From an uncultured Ruminococcus sp. (lineage in GTDB: Bacteria > Bacillota > Clostridia > Oscillospirales > Ruminococcaceae), in NCBI GenBank assembly GCA_947566125.1, contig CANOIR010000021.1, forward strand, positions 1-34,863: DNA of 34,863 nucleotides, read 5' to 3'. Shown here in pieces: positions 27,951-34,863 of the stretch (positions within the stretch are counted from its first letter, which is position 1; every line of letters starts with the position of its first letter). Under the pieces are notes generated by a model. It was not told the origin of the DNA. It saw only the letters and a list, made by a program, of their open reading frames with translations, and searched no databases. The position numbers were made by a program, and so were the translations under genes.

Positions 27951-27978
27951 TATAATATATTCAAGCCGGCAGACCGGC
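27951..27978 (+). promoter_or_regulatory. -10 box and 5' hairpin of the DUF1540-type gene
   Basis: TATAAT at 27951-27956 with a weak -35 (TGCATA, 27928-27933, 17 bp away). The transcript would start near 27963, directly at the GC-rich hairpin GCCGG-CAGA-CCGGC (27965-27978), which should protect the 5' end. Confidence 0.55.
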
Positions 27979-28001
27979 ATAAATGAAAGGAAGTATTTTT
28001 T

Positions 28002-28202
28002 ATGGAAACACGTAAGAATCCTTGTATCAATTGTACAGTAAGCCAGTGTCAGCACAACATGGTATCAGAAAATTATTGTGTTCTGGACAGCATTCAGGTT
28101 GGCACACACGAAAAGAATCCTACAGTACCAGAATGTACTGACTGCAAGAGCTTTGTTAAGAGAAGCTGTGCTTGCGACACATCAGACGGCTGTAAGTTTT
28201 AA
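28002..28202 (+). CDS. Small Cys-rich protein, DUF1540 type
   Basis: 66 residues with nine cysteines: CINCTVSQC, a central Cys, CTDC, and CACDTSDGC at the end. The CxxC spacing matches DUF1540 proteins, small metal-binding proteins common in Clostridia and in part linked to sporulation; function unknown. GAAAGGAAG precedes ATG 28002. It is a single-gene transcript with its own terminator. Confidence 0.8.
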   Translation: METRKNPCINCTVSQCQHNMVSENYCVLDSIQVGTHEKNPTVPECTDCKSFVKRSCACDTSDGCKF

Positions 28203-28245
28203 GAGATTATAAAAAAGAAACTGCAAGAAAACTGTAGAAAGCTAA

Positions 28246-28286
28246 ACCCGACAGCTTGTATGCTGTCGGGTGATTTGCTTTTTTTG
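28246..28286 (+). terminator. Terminator after the DUF1540-type gene
   Basis: Stem ACCCGACAGC / GCTGTCGGGT (28246-28255 with 28262-28271); a T run follows after a short gap (about 28279-28285). Confidence 0.75.
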
Positions 28287-28369
28287 TTAAATGTATACAA
28301 AAACGGTTTTTGATAATATACTAAAGCGTCAAAATAAATTGCGATTTAGAAAAAACTATTGAAAAGCAC

Positions 28370-28398
28370 TTGTATATTTCAGAAAAATAGGGTATAAT
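28370..28398 (+). promoter_or_regulatory. Sigma-A promoter of ireB
   Basis: TTGTAT (28370-28375), 17-bp spacer, TATAAT (28393-28398), 34 bp before the start. Confidence 0.75.
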
Positions 28399-28432
28399 TA
28401 TGTTATGAAAAATTTTAAGGAGGCGGATATCA

Positions 28433-28678
28433 ATGTATGATAAAACCATGACCTTTTCGGTCAACGACGAAAAAGAAATCGAGATGAAAAGAAACCTGAC
28501 AATAGTTTATGACGCACTGGTTCAAAAGGGTTATAATCCTGTAAATCAGATTGTTGGTTATATTCTGTCTGAAGATCCGACATACATAACCACATACAAC
28601 AATGCGAGAAGCATTATCCGTCACATCGATAGAGATGAGCTTTTGCAGGCTTTGGTAAAGGCTTATATAAATAGCTGA
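28433..28678 (+). CDS. ireB: IreB-family regulatory phosphoprotein (UPF0297)
   Basis: 81 residues, full family length. KGYNPVNQIVGYILSEDPTY and NNARSIIRHIDRDELLQ are the family signature. In Enterococcus faecalis IreB is phosphorylated by the Ser/Thr kinase IreK and affects cephalosporin resistance; the Thr residues near the N-terminus (KTMTFS) are the likely target region. In many Firmicutes it sits beside ruvX and a DUF1292 gene; here it stands alone with its own promoter and terminator. Confidence 0.92.
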   Translation: MYDKTMTFSVNDEKEIEMKRNLTIVYDALVQKGYNPVNQIVGYILSEDPTYITTYNNARSIIRHIDRDELLQALVKAYINS

Positions 28679-28684
28679 TTTCTC

Positions 28685-28725
28685 AGCACCGGTGCATCTA
28701 GAGTATCGGTGCTTTTTGCTTTTAT
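28685..28725 (+). terminator. Terminator after ireB
   Basis: Stem AGCACCG (28685-28691) with CGGTGCT (28707-28713), then TTTTGCTTTT. Confidence 0.75.
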
Positions 28726-28778
28726 GTTTATTTTTAGTTAATGCAAATTTATTTTGTTTTATAATGTAATATATTTCC

Positions 28779-28808
28779 TTGTATGCAAAATTACAATATG
28801 GATATACT
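28779..28808 (+). promoter_or_regulatory. Possible promoter of pdaA
   Basis: TTGTAT (28779-28784), 18-bp spacer, TATACT (28803-28808), 38 bp before the start. It could be vegetative; no clear forespore (sigma G) motif was recognised. Confidence 0.45.
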
Positions 28809-28846
28809 TTAATTGCGGGATAATCCGCAGAAGGAGCATCAGGGAC

Positions 28847-29596
28847 ATGACAAAATGCCGCATTAAATCAATGGTAGCATCATTGCTTACGGCGTTTATG
28901 CTTTTGCAAGCAGCACCTAAAGTAATGGCTGATAATACTGCTATTGGATATGGACAAGGAACAGCAGTGGACAGTGAAAATTGTCCGAGTGATGCACTTG
29001 CATTTAATGACAGATATAGAGAGTATAATGCTTATGCCACAACTCCCGATAAAAAAAGGATAATAATCACTTTTGATCAGGGCTATGAAAATGGTTATAC
29101 GGCTAATATACTGGACACATTAAAAGAAAAAAACGTTAAAGCTATATTTTTCCTTACCGGAGATTATGCCAAAAAGGAAAATGCACTTGTAAAGAGAATG
29201 ATTGATGAAGGCCATGTTTTGGGCAATCACGGTATGACACACGCAAGTTTGCCCAAGCTTAATGAAGAGGACGCAAAGCAGGAAGTTATGTCACTGCATG
29301 ACTATGTTCTTGATGAATATGGATATGAGATGCAGTATTTTCGTTTTCCCTGTGGAGAATATTCTGAAGACAGATTAAAATTTGTTAACGAGCTTGGATA
29401 TAAAACATTGTTCTGGAGCTATGCCTATGTAGACTGGCAGACAGATGCACAGCCTGATTGTACAGCTGCACTTGAAGGATTGAGTAAAAGCGTACACGGT
29501 GGTGAGATCCTGCTTCTCCATTCTGTATCAAAAACTAATGCAGAAATTTTAGGCGATGCTATAGATTCATTCCGAAGTGCTGGTTTTATAGTTTAA
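28847..29596 (+). CDS. pdaA: PdaA-type polysaccharide deacetylase (spore cortex muramic delta-lactam)
   Basis: 249 residues. A signal peptide (about 1-29, cut after VMA) is followed by a NodB-type deacetylase domain. TFDQGYENGY (Asp77) replaces the common TFDDG, as in PdaA, where the second Asp is also changed. The metal histidines are His128 and His132 in GNHGMTH; RFPCGEYS and FWSYAYVDW follow, also typical of PdaA. PdaA removes the acetyl group from muramic acid so that the delta-lactam of spore cortex can form. With dpaA and dpaB this indicates a sporulating host. ATG 28847 follows AAGGAG by 10 nt; the frame further upstream is rejected. Confidence 0.83.
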   Translation: MTKCRIKSMVASLLTAFMLLQAAPKVMADNTAIGYGQGTAVDSENCPSDALAFNDRYREYNAYATTPDKKRIIITFDQGYENGYTANILDTLKEKNVKAIFFLTGDYAKKENALVKRMIDEGHVLGNHGMTHASLPKLNEEDAKQEVMSLHDYVLDEYGYEMQYFRFPCGEYSEDRLKFVNELGYKTLFWSYAYVDWQTDAQPDCTAALEGLSKSVHGGEILLLHSVSKTNAEILGDAIDSFRSAGFIV

Positions 29597-29644
29597 ATTT
29601 TATAGTTTAAAATAATTTAGAGTAGTTTAGAATAGTAAAAAAAT

Positions 29645-29682
29645 AAAGGCTGCTGCAAGTTTAATATTTGCAGCAGCCTTTT
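29645..29682. terminator. Bidirectional terminator between pdaA and the lipid kinase
   Basis: Perfect 14-bp stem (29645-29658 with 29668-29681), core ggctgctgcaa, A/T flanks. Third member of the GGCTGYTGCA stem family in this window. Confidence 0.9.
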
Positions 29683-29703
29683 GTATTTGTTGTTTTATAA
29701 TAT

Positions 29704-30603
29704 TTATGAAACCGGCAAAATAAATTCAAGTGCTTTGTGCAGGTTTTGGATTAAATTTACATTATTTTTTCCGCCAAATTCACCGTCGACTGTCCATGGA
29801 ACAGGTTCTTCTTCAAGACAGGTTATGCGTAATTTTGATGAATGGAAGTGATCAAAATATTCTTTTTCAGTTCCAAGCTGGAAATTAGTGAGTCCAGTAA
29901 TAATATGCTGCAAATCGACAATGTTGCGTGGCTTTCTTATAAGTGTTACTTCAAATAAGCCATCATCTTTTTTCATATCGGGCATTGACAGCAATTTTGC
30001 AACAGATGTAGAATTTGTGATCATTCCAAAAATGAATTCGTCTTCAATGACATTACCGTCATATTCTATATTCATACGTGAAGCTTTTATCTTATGCAGG
30101 TTTACCATTCCGTTGAGAATATATGCTGCATAGCCGAGAACGTTTTTAACAGGCTGTGCAGTCTGATATGAAACCTCTGTAAGTGCACCGAATGCAGCGA
30201 TGTAGGTAAAATAACGATCTCCGATTTTTCCAATATCACATTTTTCTGCTTTGCCATTTATTATAGCGTCAACAGCGTCCATTGCATTTTTTGGAATTCC
30301 AAGACTTCTTGCAAAGTCATTTGTAGATCCGTTAGGGATATATCCTATAGGCAAGGGATCGTGGGCTTTAATACAACCGCTTATAACTTCATTTAAAGTG
30401 CCATCGCCGCCACAACATACAATTAAGTCAAATTCAGATTCACAGGCATATTTTGCCGATATTGAAGCGTCACCACGAAATTGTGTTGGGTGTACTGTTA
30501 CTTCAAAATCAGCTTTTGTAAACATATCAATTATCTTAGAAAGAGGAAAATTTATAATTGTTTTGCCTGAATGCAAATTGCAAATTAAATATATTTTTTT
30601 CAT
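29704..30603 (-). CDS. Diacylglycerol kinase family lipid kinase (YegS/DagK type)
   Basis: 299 residues. CCGGDGTLNEVISG (GGDG at 65-68) is the nucleotide-binding signature, with IPNGSTNDFARSLGIP and DGLFEVTLIR further on. It phosphorylates diacylglycerol or a related lipid, returning it to phospholipid synthesis. AAGGAG lies just before ATG 30603. It is 32 bp downstream of the acyl-CoA synthetase gene and is probably co-transcribed with it. Confidence 0.9.
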   Translation of the reverse strand: MKKIYLICNLHSGKTIINFPLSKIIDMFTKADFEVTVHPTQFRGDASISAKYACESEFDLIVCCGGDGTLNEVISGCIKAHDPLPIGYIPNGSTNDFARSLGIPKNAMDAVDAIINGKAEKCDIGKIGDRYFTYIAAFGALTEVSYQTAQPVKNVLGYAAYILNGMVNLHKIKASRMNIEYDGNVIEDEFIFGMITNSTSVAKLLSMPDMKKDDGLFEVTLIRKPRNIVDLQHIITGLTNFQLGTEKEYFDHFHSSKLRITCLEEEPVPWTVDGEFGGKNNVNLIQNLHKALEFILPVS

Positions 30604-30635
30604 GCCGCTCCTTAAAATTCAGAATTGCTGTTATA

Positions 30636-32306
30636 CTATTTATTTTCAAAGTTTTCTTTTCTAATTAAAGCACGCTTGATCTTGCCTCCCAGTGTTTTGG
30701 GAAGCTCGTCTACATATTCAATAATACGTGGATATTTATAAGGTGCTGTATTTTTCTTTACAAAGTTCTGAAGTTCTCTTGTAAGTGCATCACTTGGTTT
30801 ATAGCCATTTGCCAATACGATGGTAGCCTTTACAACATTGCCTCTTATAGGGTCTGGAGCTGCTGTTATAGCACATTCAATAACCGCAGGATGAGCTACA
30901 AGTGCACTTTCAACTTCAAATGGACCTATACGATAACCAGAACATTTGATTACATCGTCATTTCTGCCGACAAACCAGTAATATCCATCTTCATCTGGTT
31001 TAAATACATCGTGTGGGCAATATTCACCGCCGCCTAAAATCAGTGCGGACATTTCAGGATTCTTGTAATAACCTGTGAAAAGGCCTGTAGGATAATATCT
31101 GTTTAAATTGCAGATAGTAAGACTGCCTGTTTCATGAGGCATAGCCTCATTGCCGTCTTCTGTTATAAGATGAATATCATAAAGAGGTGATGGTTTTCCT
31201 GTTGAACCCGGCTTTGGAGTAAGCCATGGGAAGTTTGCAATAAGAACACTTCCTTCTGTTTGACCAAAACCTTCTCTTATTTCCTTGCCTGTAAGTCTTT
31301 TCCACTGATTATAAACCTCAGGGTTAAGCGGTTCGCCAGCAGTAGCAAAATTTTGAACACTCGAAACATCATATGATGCTACATCTTCTTGCAGCATAAA
31401 GCGATACATTGTAGGCGGTGCACAAAATGTTGTTATTTTGTAGTCTTCTATTACCTTTAGAAGTTTAGTAGGAACGAATTTTTTAAAGTCGTAACAAAAA
31501 ATAACAGCACCGCAAATCCATTGACCATAAATTTTACCCCAGCCGAATTTAGCCCAACCGGAATCGGAAACGCTCATATGAAGTTTGTTTTCTTGAACCT
31601 GCTGCCAGTACTTTGCTGTAACGATATGACCTAGAGGATGGGAGTGATTATGCTGAACCATTTTAGGATTGCCGGTTGTTCCTGATGTGAAGTATACAAG
31701 AGCAATATCATCTGCCTTTGTAGCCTCATCAGCTTTTACAGGACGTGGAAATTCATCTGAAAATGTATAGGCTTCATCTGAAAAGCATCTCCAGCCGTTA
31801 TGTTTTTCTCCAACGATGATTTTGTTTTTTATGCTTGCAACATCTTTTTCAGCGGCTTCTACCTGTTCTATAACATATGGATCGTCAACACATATGATAG
31901 TGTGGATGTTGGCACTATTTCCACGATATATAAGATCTTTTTTTGAAAGTTGAAGTGAACCTGGAATAAGAATAGCACCAATTTTGTGAATAGCAGTAGC
32001 ACATATCCAATATTCCCAACGTCTTCGTAAAATAAGCATTACAACAGAGCCTTTTTTTATTCCTATGCTTTTAAAATAATTGGCAGTCTGATTTGAAAGT
32101 TTGGAAATATCTGTAAAAGTAAATTCTTTTTTGTCGCCGTTATCATTGCACCAAACAAGAGCTTTTTTCTGAGGTTCTTGCTTTGCCCATTCATCGACTA
32201 TATCAAAACCAAAATTAAAATTTTCAGGTACATTTACTCTGTAGTTTTCCTTAAAATCTTCATAGCTGTCAAAATCAATACGAGGAAGAAATCTGTCGAG
32301 CAGCAT
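30636..32306 (-). CDS. AMP-forming acyl-CoA synthetase
   Basis: 556 residues. Activates a carboxylic acid to its CoA thioester through an acyl-adenylate. The AMP-binding motif YFTSGTTGNPK lies at 205-215, GFGQTEGSV in the middle, and the C-terminal catalytic lysine in LPKTLGGKIKR. The closest layout is that of medium-chain or acetate-type synthetases; the acid cannot be told. ATG 32306 has AAAGGA about 12 nt upstream and a near-consensus promoter. Confidence 0.88.
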   Translation of the reverse strand: MLLDRFLPRIDFDSYEDFKENYRVNVPENFNFGFDIVDEWAKQEPQKKALVWCNDNGDKKEFTFTDISKLSNQTANYFKSIGIKKGSVVMLILRRRWEYWICATAIHKIGAILIPGSLQLSKKDLIYRGNSANIHTIICVDDPYVIEQVEAAEKDVASIKNKIIVGEKHNGWRCFSDEAYTFSDEFPRPVKADEATKADDIALVYFTSGTTGNPKMVQHNHSHPLGHIVTAKYWQQVQENKLHMSVSDSGWAKFGWGKIYGQWICGAVIFCYDFKKFVPTKLLKVIEDYKITTFCAPPTMYRFMLQEDVASYDVSSVQNFATAGEPLNPEVYNQWKRLTGKEIREGFGQTEGSVLIANFPWLTPKPGSTGKPSPLYDIHLITEDGNEAMPHETGSLTICNLNRYYPTGLFTGYYKNPEMSALILGGGEYCPHDVFKPDEDGYYWFVGRNDDVIKCSGYRIGPFEVESALVAHPAVIECAITAAPDPIRGNVVKATIVLANGYKPSDALTRELQNFVKKNTAPYKYPRIIEYVDELPKTLGGKIKRALIRKENFENK

Positions 32307-32366
32307 ATTTATGCACGTCCTTTCTAAGTGTTTTTAGTATTATATAATTTTTTGTATATACATTTT

Positions 32367-32395
32367 AGTATACTATATATTTAAAGAATTGTCAA
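32367..32395 (-). promoter_or_regulatory. Sigma-A promoter of the acyl-CoA synthetase / lipid kinase operon
   Basis: On the minus strand TTGACA (complement of 32390-32395), 17-bp spacer, TATACT (complement of 32367-32372). Confidence 0.82.
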
Positions 32396-32560
32396 TGAAA
32401 AATTTGACTGCTTTTAAAAAAAGAATACTGAAGAACTCTGAGCGGCTTTTTAACTAATCATTTGTTTGCATTTAAGATTATTTTAAATATCTGATGCTAT
32501 AATAAAGACAAAGTATAAATCAATGCTTTTATTGATGAATTATTTAAGAAGGTGATTTTT

Positions 32561-34669
32561 ATGTTAAGAAGGGAATCTAAAAGGGAAAAAATAAAAAACA
32601 TTAAATCAGCTAAATTATTTTCTGGTTTTCTTGCGTTTATTATGAGTTTTAGTTGCTTGAAATACCAGGCTTTTGCTGAAAGCACAGAGTTTTTTGATAG
32701 GGAAGAAGTATATATAGACGCAGATTCTGATATTTTATTACAGGATAGTGAAGACAAAGAAGGTGATGATGAGAATACAGGATCTAATTTTTATGCTAAT
32801 ACTCCGGTTAAAGAATTTAAGGTGAGCAATATTTTGCCGCAGATAGAAACAGATATAGATTATACATATTGGTGGTACAGCAAGTGGGAAGATTGTCATT
32901 ATATATTTCTTCCTGCAACTGCCGACAGAAATAAGCTTACAATTACATATGAAACAGAATTGGAAGAGGAGGATTTGTATCTGAATGGAAAGCCAATTGT
33001 TTCCGGTCAAATTACTTCTTATCTTAGCCAAGCAGATGAATTTGAAGTAACTGTTGGAGATGTTTCATGTGGAAAATTAAAGATAATGCAGTCAAATACA
33101 GGATGTATTTATCTTAATACATCGAGAGGAGGATTGGATGCGCTTGACGCAAATAAAGGTCTTATTGAAACCGGTTCAGCTTTAATGCTGAATTCAGCTG
33201 GAGGAATAGAATATAAAGGTTATATTGAGAAATTGACTGCACATGGTAATTCTTCATGGGATTACAGTTTGAAAAAGCCATATAATATCAAGCTTACAAG
33301 TAAAGCAAATCTTTATGGTATGGGTAAATCGAAAAAGTGGATATTGCTTGGAAATTACCTTGACCATTCCATGCTTCGCAATAAGACTACAATTGAAATG
33401 AGCAGGGCTGCTGGTATAGAATATGCAATGGATTCTGTTTTTGTTGACCTTTATGCAGATGGTTCTTATCGAGGTACATATCAGCTTATAGAGCGTGTGA
33501 AAATAGAGAAGAATCGTGTGAATATTCATGATCTTGGAGATGAAACGGAAGAATGCAATGAAAAGGAACTTTCGTCTTATAAACGTATTGTTGAAGGAGC
33601 GTCAAGATTAGATGAATATATGGAAGACAGCTTTAAATATTATGATATTCCAAATAACCCTGTGGATATAACCGGTGGATATTTGCTTGAGTTTCAGCTT
33701 TGGAACAGATATGGCATAAAAGCAAAGAGTGGATTTGTTACCTCCAAAGGACAGGCTATTGAAATAAATGAGCCGGAGTATGCTTCAAGAGAACAAGCAC
33801 TGTATATTAAGAATTTTGTGCAGGATATGGAGGACGCTATATATTCTGATACTGGATATAATTCAAAAGGAAAGCATTACAGCGATTATATAGATGTTGA
33901 TTCGTTCATAACGGCGTATTTAGTTCAAGAGATCTCTATGAATGTTGATGCTACACAGGCAAGCTTTTTCTTCTATAAAGATTCGGATAAGAGCGGTGAT
34001 GGAAAGCTGCATTTTGGACCGGCATGGGATTTTGATCTTAGTTATAATAACTTTTCAACAGTAGTTAGTAATTCTAATGGTGAAATTGGCACATCTTGGA
34101 ATACAAATAATTTATTTGCAGCATATTTTCCGATAAACGGTTATAAAGAAAGCGGTCGTCCGACTTATGGTATAAGTTGGGTCGGTCAGCTTTGTAAAAA
34201 AGATGATATTAAAAAGCGTATAGCTGAGATATATTTTGAAAATTTTGAACCATATTTATCTGCTTTAGTCGGTTCTGAAAATGATAATGATCCACTTATT
34301 ATAAACATGGCAAAAGAAATACTTCCATCTGCTGAGATGAACAATGCAAGATGGCATATGTATGGCGGGAAAGAATATTGTGTGTTCGGTTCATCAAGCG
34401 GTGATGATTTTATTGGATCGGTAGAAATAGTCCGCAATTTTATAGAAAAAAGAAAAACATATCTTAGCCAGTTATGGAAGCCGTTGTTAGTAAGAGGAGA
34501 TGTTAATGGAGATGGTTTGTTTAATATGGCAGATGTTGTAGCCATGCAGAAATGGCTGATGTGTTCTGGTAGTTTAAATTGCAAAAAAGCAGGAGATTTG
34601 TGCGAAGACGGTGTAATTAACATATTTGATTTATGTGTTATGAAAAGGGAAATTCTTGCTTTAAAATAA
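32561..34669 (+). CDS. Secreted CotH-domain protein with C-terminal dockerin
   Basis: 702 residues. A long basic signal peptide (about 1-38, cut near AFA/EST) leads to an acidic linker and a beta-rich region (about 85-190). A CotH kinase-like domain follows (about 215-600): LTAHGNSSWDYSLKKPYNIKL, LGNYLDHSMLRNK, NVDATQASFFFYKD (Asp463) and PAWDFDLSYNN (Asp490, Asp492, likely metal ligands). The C-terminal dockerin (645-702) has a canonical first loop, DVNGDGLFNMAD, and a second loop, DLCEDGVINIFD, with Cys at the third ligand position. CotH in Bacillus is a spore-coat protein kinase. CotH-dockerin proteins are known from R. flavefaciens cellulosomes, where their role is unknown. ATG 32561 follows AAGAAGG. 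Its dockerin differs from the one at 7959-8245, so the partner cohesin is probably another one. Confidence 0.85.
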   Translation: MLRRESKREKIKNIKSAKLFSGFLAFIMSFSCLKYQAFAESTEFFDREEVYIDADSDILLQDSEDKEGDDENTGSNFYANTPVKEFKVSNILPQIETDIDYTYWWYSKWEDCHYIFLPATADRNKLTITYETELEEEDLYLNGKPIVSGQITSYLSQADEFEVTVGDVSCGKLKIMQSNTGCIYLNTSRGGLDALDANKGLIETGSALMLNSAGGIEYKGYIEKLTAHGNSSWDYSLKKPYNIKLTSKANLYGMGKSKKWILLGNYLDHSMLRNKTTIEMSRAAGIEYAMDSVFVDLYADGSYRGTYQLIERVKIEKNRVNIHDLGDETEECNEKELSSYKRIVEGASRLDEYMEDSFKYYDIPNNPVDITGGYLLEFQLWNRYGIKAKSGFVTSKGQAIEINEPEYASREQALYIKNFVQDMEDAIYSDTGYNSKGKHYSDYIDVDSFITAYLVQEISMNVDATQASFFFYKDSDKSGDGKLHFGPAWDFDLSYNNFSTVVSNSNGEIGTSWNTNNLFAAYFPINGYKESGRPTYGISWVGQLCKKDDIKKRIAEIYFENFEPYLSALVGSENDNDPLIINMAKEILPSAEMNNARWHMYGGKEYCVFGSSSGDDFIGSVEIVRNFIEKRKTYLSQLWKPLLVRGDVNGDGLFNMADVVAMQKWLMCSGSLNCKKAGDLCEDGVINIFDLCVMKREILALK

Positions 34670-34863
34670 ATTCTTGTATAGCTAATTGCTATGAAAAAAG
34701 CTGGAATTAAATACCGATGTTGTGCACACTTCCAAATATTGAACATAAATCTCCTTTTTGCTTTATTTTACATAAAAAATGCAATATAATTAGTATATTA
34801 AAAATATAAGAACTTGTTCTCATAGGATTTGTGCGTAGATTTTCGAGCATAATTTTATCGAGT
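34670..34863. other. Intergenic tail of the window
   Basis: No convincing gene. The minus strand has AAGGAG and an ATG at 34746, but that frame runs backwards through the dockerin gene. AGCTAATTGCT near 34680 forms only a weak hairpin; no strong terminator for the CotH gene is seen. Confidence 0.4.

Noticed and set aside
34186..34746. Minus-strand frame of 186 residues with AAGGAG before its ATG
   Set aside because: It is almost wholly the reverse of the CotH-dockerin gene, and its protein has no family pattern; the ribosome-site match is probably chance.

Overview
The window looks like chromosome from an AT-rich, sporulating, cellulosome-bearing member of the Firmicutes, most like a Ruminococcus (Oscillospiraceae). 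The grounds are a complete Rnf complex, an IreB-type regulator, the spore genes dpaA, dpaB and pdaA, type-I-like dockerins, a ScaE-like single-cohesin surface protein and a CotH-dockerin protein. This is inferred from gene content only.

Layout. 1-4844: the 3' half of an ATP synthase operon (atpH-A-G-D-C). The delta subunit is cut by the window edge and carries its C-terminal domain twice. 5122-11373: the spore gene pair dpaA-dpaB (dipicolinate synthase), split by an inserted element. 11473-15659: an AEC-family transporter, a ROK-like regulator, a class Ic aspartate aminotransferase and a small lipoprotein. 15736-21577 (minus strand): rnfCDGEAB followed by a LysR regulator. 21931-27582: a histidine phosphatase, a membrane protein, an RluA-type pseudouridine synthase, an ECF sigma / anti-sigma pair and a glycosyltransferase. 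27583-29596: a possible structured RNA, a DUF1540-type Cys-rich protein, ireB and pdaA. 29704-32306 (minus): a lipid kinase and an acyl-CoA synthetase. 32561-34669: a CotH-dockerin protein.

The main discovery is a 4,801-bp intervening element (about 5914-10715) inside dpaA. The dpaA frame stops early at 5934. The missing last 25 codons of the same gene lie 4.8 kb downstream (10717-10795), directly after a serine recombinase gene and overlapping dpaB by ATGA. Joining 5915 to 10717 restores a 290-residue DpaA in frame. The element ends carry 17-bp arms in inverted orientation (15 of 17 matching), each 5 bp from a shared CC dinucleotide, as expected for attL and attR of a large serine recombinase. 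This is the architecture of the B. subtilis skin element in sigK, but in another spore gene and with an unexpected cargo: a dockerin protein and a single-cohesin, sortase-signal-bearing protein that resemble the cttA-scaE pair of R. flavefaciens.

Working model (inference): in growing cells the element stays in place and the surface cohesin/dockerin pair is expressed from strong promoters at its left end. In the spore mother cell the recombinase could excise it, restoring dpaA and the dpaA-dpaB operon. The alternative is that dpaA is simply broken in this strain.
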